The position numbers were made by a program, and so were the translations under genes. DNA of 16,184 bases from Pseudomonadota bacterium (GTDB taxonomy: Bacteria; Pseudomonadota; Gammaproteobacteria; Burkholderiales; Rhodocyclaceae), in NCBI GenBank assembly GCA_021811225.1, contig JAJZPJ010000043.1, positions 1 through 16,184 on the forward strand. Reading direction: 5' to 3'. The notes below the pieces were generated by a model, which saw only the letters and a list, made by a program, of their open reading frames with translations, was not told the origin of the DNA and did not search any database. How positions within the stretch are numbered: position 1 is the stretch's first letter; each line of letters starts with the position of its first letter. Positions 14,386 to 16,184 of the stretch are shown in pieces.

Positions 14386-16184
14386 ATGGCGCTAAAAATC
14401 GGCATCGACGTCGGCGGCACCTTCACCGATCTGGTCGTGACCCGCGACGGAGCCGAACCGACCATCTACAAGACCTTGTCTTCGCCGGCCGATCCCTCGA
14501 TCGCCTTCGTCAATGGCCTGACCGACATCGCCGCCAGCATGAAACCGCCGCTGTCGCTGCAGGCCTTCGCCGCCACCATCGACGTCATCGTCCATGGCAC
14601 CACGGTCACCACCAACGCCACCCTGACCAGCACCGGCGCCAAGTGCGCGCTGCTCACCACGCGCGGCGTGCGCGACGCGCTGGAGATGCGCCGCGGCATC
14701 CGCGAGGAGCAGTACAACAACCGGTTCACCAACGTCAGGCCGCTCGCCGCCCGCCACCTGCGCATCGGCGTCGGCGGCCGCATCGACCGGAACGGCGTCG
14801 AGACCGCGCCGCTCGATCTCGACGAGGTGCGGGCGGCGCTGCGCCTGTTCAAGGCCGAGGGCGTGCAGGCGGTGTCGATCTGCTTCATGAATTCCTTCGC
14901 CAATCCGGCCCACGAGCAGGCGGCGGCCGAGCTGGTGCGGGCCGAGCTGCCCGGCGCCTATCTCTCGGTATCGACCGATATCCTGCCCTCGATCCGCTTC
15001 TACGAGCGGGTCAGCACCACGGCGCTCAATTCCTACGTCGGGCCCAAGCTCAATCACTACCTCGACCAGCTGAGCACGCGCCTGGCCCAGATCGGCTTTC
15101 GCGGACTGCTCTTGATCATGCAGTCGAACGGCGGCGTCATCTCGCCGCAACTGGCGCGCGACAAGGCGGCGCTGACCCTGCTCTCCGGCCCGGCCGGCGG
15201 CCCCGGCGCCGGGCTCTTCTACACCCGGATCCACGGCCAGGACAAGTGCATCGTCACCGACATGGGCGGCACCAGCTTCGAGGCCTCGGTGGCGGTGGGC
15301 GCGCCGATGATCAAGAACGACGGCGAGATCGCGCGCCACAAGATCGCCCTGCCGATGCTCGACATCCACACCATCGGCGCCGGCGGCGGCTCGATCGGCT
15401 GGCTCGACCAGGGCGGCCTGCTGCGCATGGGTCCGGCCAGCGCCGGCGCCGATCCCGGCCCGGCCTGCTACATGAAGGGCGGCCTGCTGCCCACCACCAC
15501 CGACGCCAACGTGGTGCTGGGCTATCTCGATCCGAATTTCTTCGCCGGCGGCAAGATGCGGCTCGACCTCGCCGCCGCGCGCCGCGCCATCGAGACGCAC
15601 ATCGCCAAGCCGATGGGCCTGTCGATCGAGGCAGCGGCGGCGGGCATGTACCGCGTCGCCTGCAACAACATGGCCCAGGGCGTGCGCGAGGTGACCATCA
15701 AGCGCGGCTTCGATCCGCGCGAGTTCCCCTTCATTCCCGCCGGCGGCGCCGGTCCGATCCATTCCTGCCTGATCTGCCAGGAGCTGGAGATTCCGCTGCA
15801 GATCATCCCGCGCGAGTCCTCGGTGCTGTGCGCCTTCGGCATGCTGATGAGCGAGCTGAAGCACGACTTCGTCCGCACCTTCGTCTCCCGCCTGGAATCC
15901 ATCGCCTGGGACCGGCTGGCCGCGGTGATCGACGACATGACGCAGGAGGGCGCCCGCCAGCTCGAAGAGGAGCGCATCCCGGCAGAGCTGCGCCACTTCG
16001 AGATCAAGCTCGACTGCCGCTACATCAAGCAGTACCACGAAGTGTCCTTCGCGGTGTCGCGCGCGGCGATCGCCGCCCGGGACGCCGCGGCCATCGCCGC
16101 CGCCTTCCACGCCGAGCACAACCGGCTCTACGGCTATTCGCTGGAACAGGAGCGGGCGCCGGTGGAGATCATCAACGTCCGGGT
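14386..16184 (+). CDS. HyuA-type hydantoinase / ketone carboxylase / oxoprolinase subunit (3' end outside window)
   Basis: 599 codons are visible and the frame is still open at the right edge; family members are about 680-720 aa. ASKHA-fold ATP motifs are present: KIGIDVGGTFTDLVV (4-18), HGTTVTTNATL (70-80), DMGGTSFEASV (292-302) and IGAGGGSIGW (330-339). NMAQGVREVTIKRGFDPREF and PAGGAGPIHSCLI are the conserved HyuA block. The usual Asp in DMGGTSxDV is Glu299 here. The family includes N-methylhydantoinase, 5-oxoprolinase, and the acetone and acetophenone carboxylase subunits that activate ketone or bicarbonate with ATP. The ATG at 14386 is chosen for its AGGAG (14374-14378, 7 bases). An in-frame ATG at 14356 overlaps the ligase stop and adds MIRQNLRSAN. 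A HyuB-type partner should follow outside the window. Confidence 0.88.
   Translation, partial: MALKIGIDVGGTFTDLVVTRDGAEPTIYKTLSSPADPSIAFVNGLTDIAASMKPPLSLQAFAATIDVIVHGTTVTTNATLTSTGAKCALLTTRGVRDALEMRRGIREEQYNNRFTNVRPLAARHLRIGVGGRIDRNGVETAPLDLDEVRAALRLFKAEGVQAVSICFMNSFANPAHEQAAAELVRAELPGAYLSVSTDILPSIRFYERVSTTALNSYVGPKLNHYLDQLSTRLAQIGFRGLLLIMQSNGGVISPQLARDKAALTLLSGPAGGPGAGLFYTRIHGQDKCIVTDMGGTSFEASVAVGAPMIKNDGEIARHKIALPMLDIHTIGAGGGSIGWLDQGGLLRMGPASAGADPGPACYMKGGLLPTTTDANVVLGYLDPNFFAGGKMRLDLAAARRAIETHIAKPMGLSIEAAAAGMYRVACNNMAQGVREVTIKRGFDPREFPFIPAGGAGPIHSCLICQELEIPLQIIPRESSVLCAFGMLMSELKHDFVRTFVSRLESIAWDRLAAVIDDMTQEGARQLEEERIPAELRHFEIKLDCRYIKQYHEVSFAVSRAAIAARDAAAIAAAFHAEHNRLYGYSLEQERAPVEIINVR

Noticed and set aside
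14392..16119. 575-codon open frame on the - strand
   Set aside because: It is antisense to the well-supported HyuA-type gene, with Ala/Gly/Arg/Asp/His-biased composition and no recognisable motif.
1..16184. CRISPR arrays, tRNA/rRNA genes, insertion sequences, phage or toxin-antitoxin genes
   Set aside because: I looked for spaced repeats, cloverleaf-like sequences, transposase motifs and terminal inverted repeats and found none that I could support.

Overview
The window is 16.2 kb of dense, GC-rich bacterial chromosome with short intergenic gaps, overlapping stop/start codons and strong Shine-Dalgarno sequences. Strong third-position GC bias produces long false open frames on the non-coding strand. 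Base composition and gene types (GcvA-like LysR regulator, short FeoB, fused LivM-LivG permease-ATPase, HyuA-type protein beside a CoA ligase and a thiolase) suggest a metabolically versatile betaproteobacterium, perhaps Rhodocyclales. That placement is inference from gene style, not from a marker gene. I see no RNA gene, insertion sequence, CRISPR array or phage gene.

Left part (1-4336). The 3' part of a gamma-glutamyltransferase gene, including its nucleophilic Thr, converges on a GcvA-like LysR gene. A 128-bp region after the regulator carries a perfect 17-bp palindrome embedded in a plausible sigma-70 promoter. That promoter reads into two small genes (44 and 81 codons), each with a good ribosome-binding site. 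A feoA-feoB ferrous iron uptake pair follows. Its FeoB is compact (595 aa) and no FeoC gene is visible.

Middle (4337-10634). A 510-aa radical SAM protein of unknown function lies downstream of feoB. On the opposite strand is a complete branched-chain-amino-acid-type (HAAT) ABC importer, in transcription order: binding protein, LivH, a LivM-LivG fusion, and LivF. LivH overlaps the fusion by 8 bp and the fusion overlaps LivF by 4 bp.

Right part (10635-16184). A 227-bp divergent control region separates the importer from a rightward operon: GntR/FCD regulator, thiolase, AMP-forming acyl-CoA ligase, and the N-terminal 599 residues of a HyuA-type (hydantoinase A / ketone carboxylase / oxoprolinase) subunit, cut by the window edge. 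The control region has two near-identical 18-bp repeats with palindromic GTAT...ATAC cores. One overlaps the predicted gntR promoter and the other a candidate -10 for the importer, so the GntR protein probably controls both directions.

A working model, all inference, is an inducible uptake-and-catabolism locus. The importer brings in a substrate, the HyuA-type enzyme carboxylates a ketone (or opens a lactam/hydantoin) using ATP, the ligase makes a CoA thioester, and the thiolase cleaves a 3-oxoacyl-CoA. This resembles the logic of acetophenone degradation (carboxylase, then benzoylacetate-CoA ligase, then thiolysis), but the real substrate cannot be read from the sequence.
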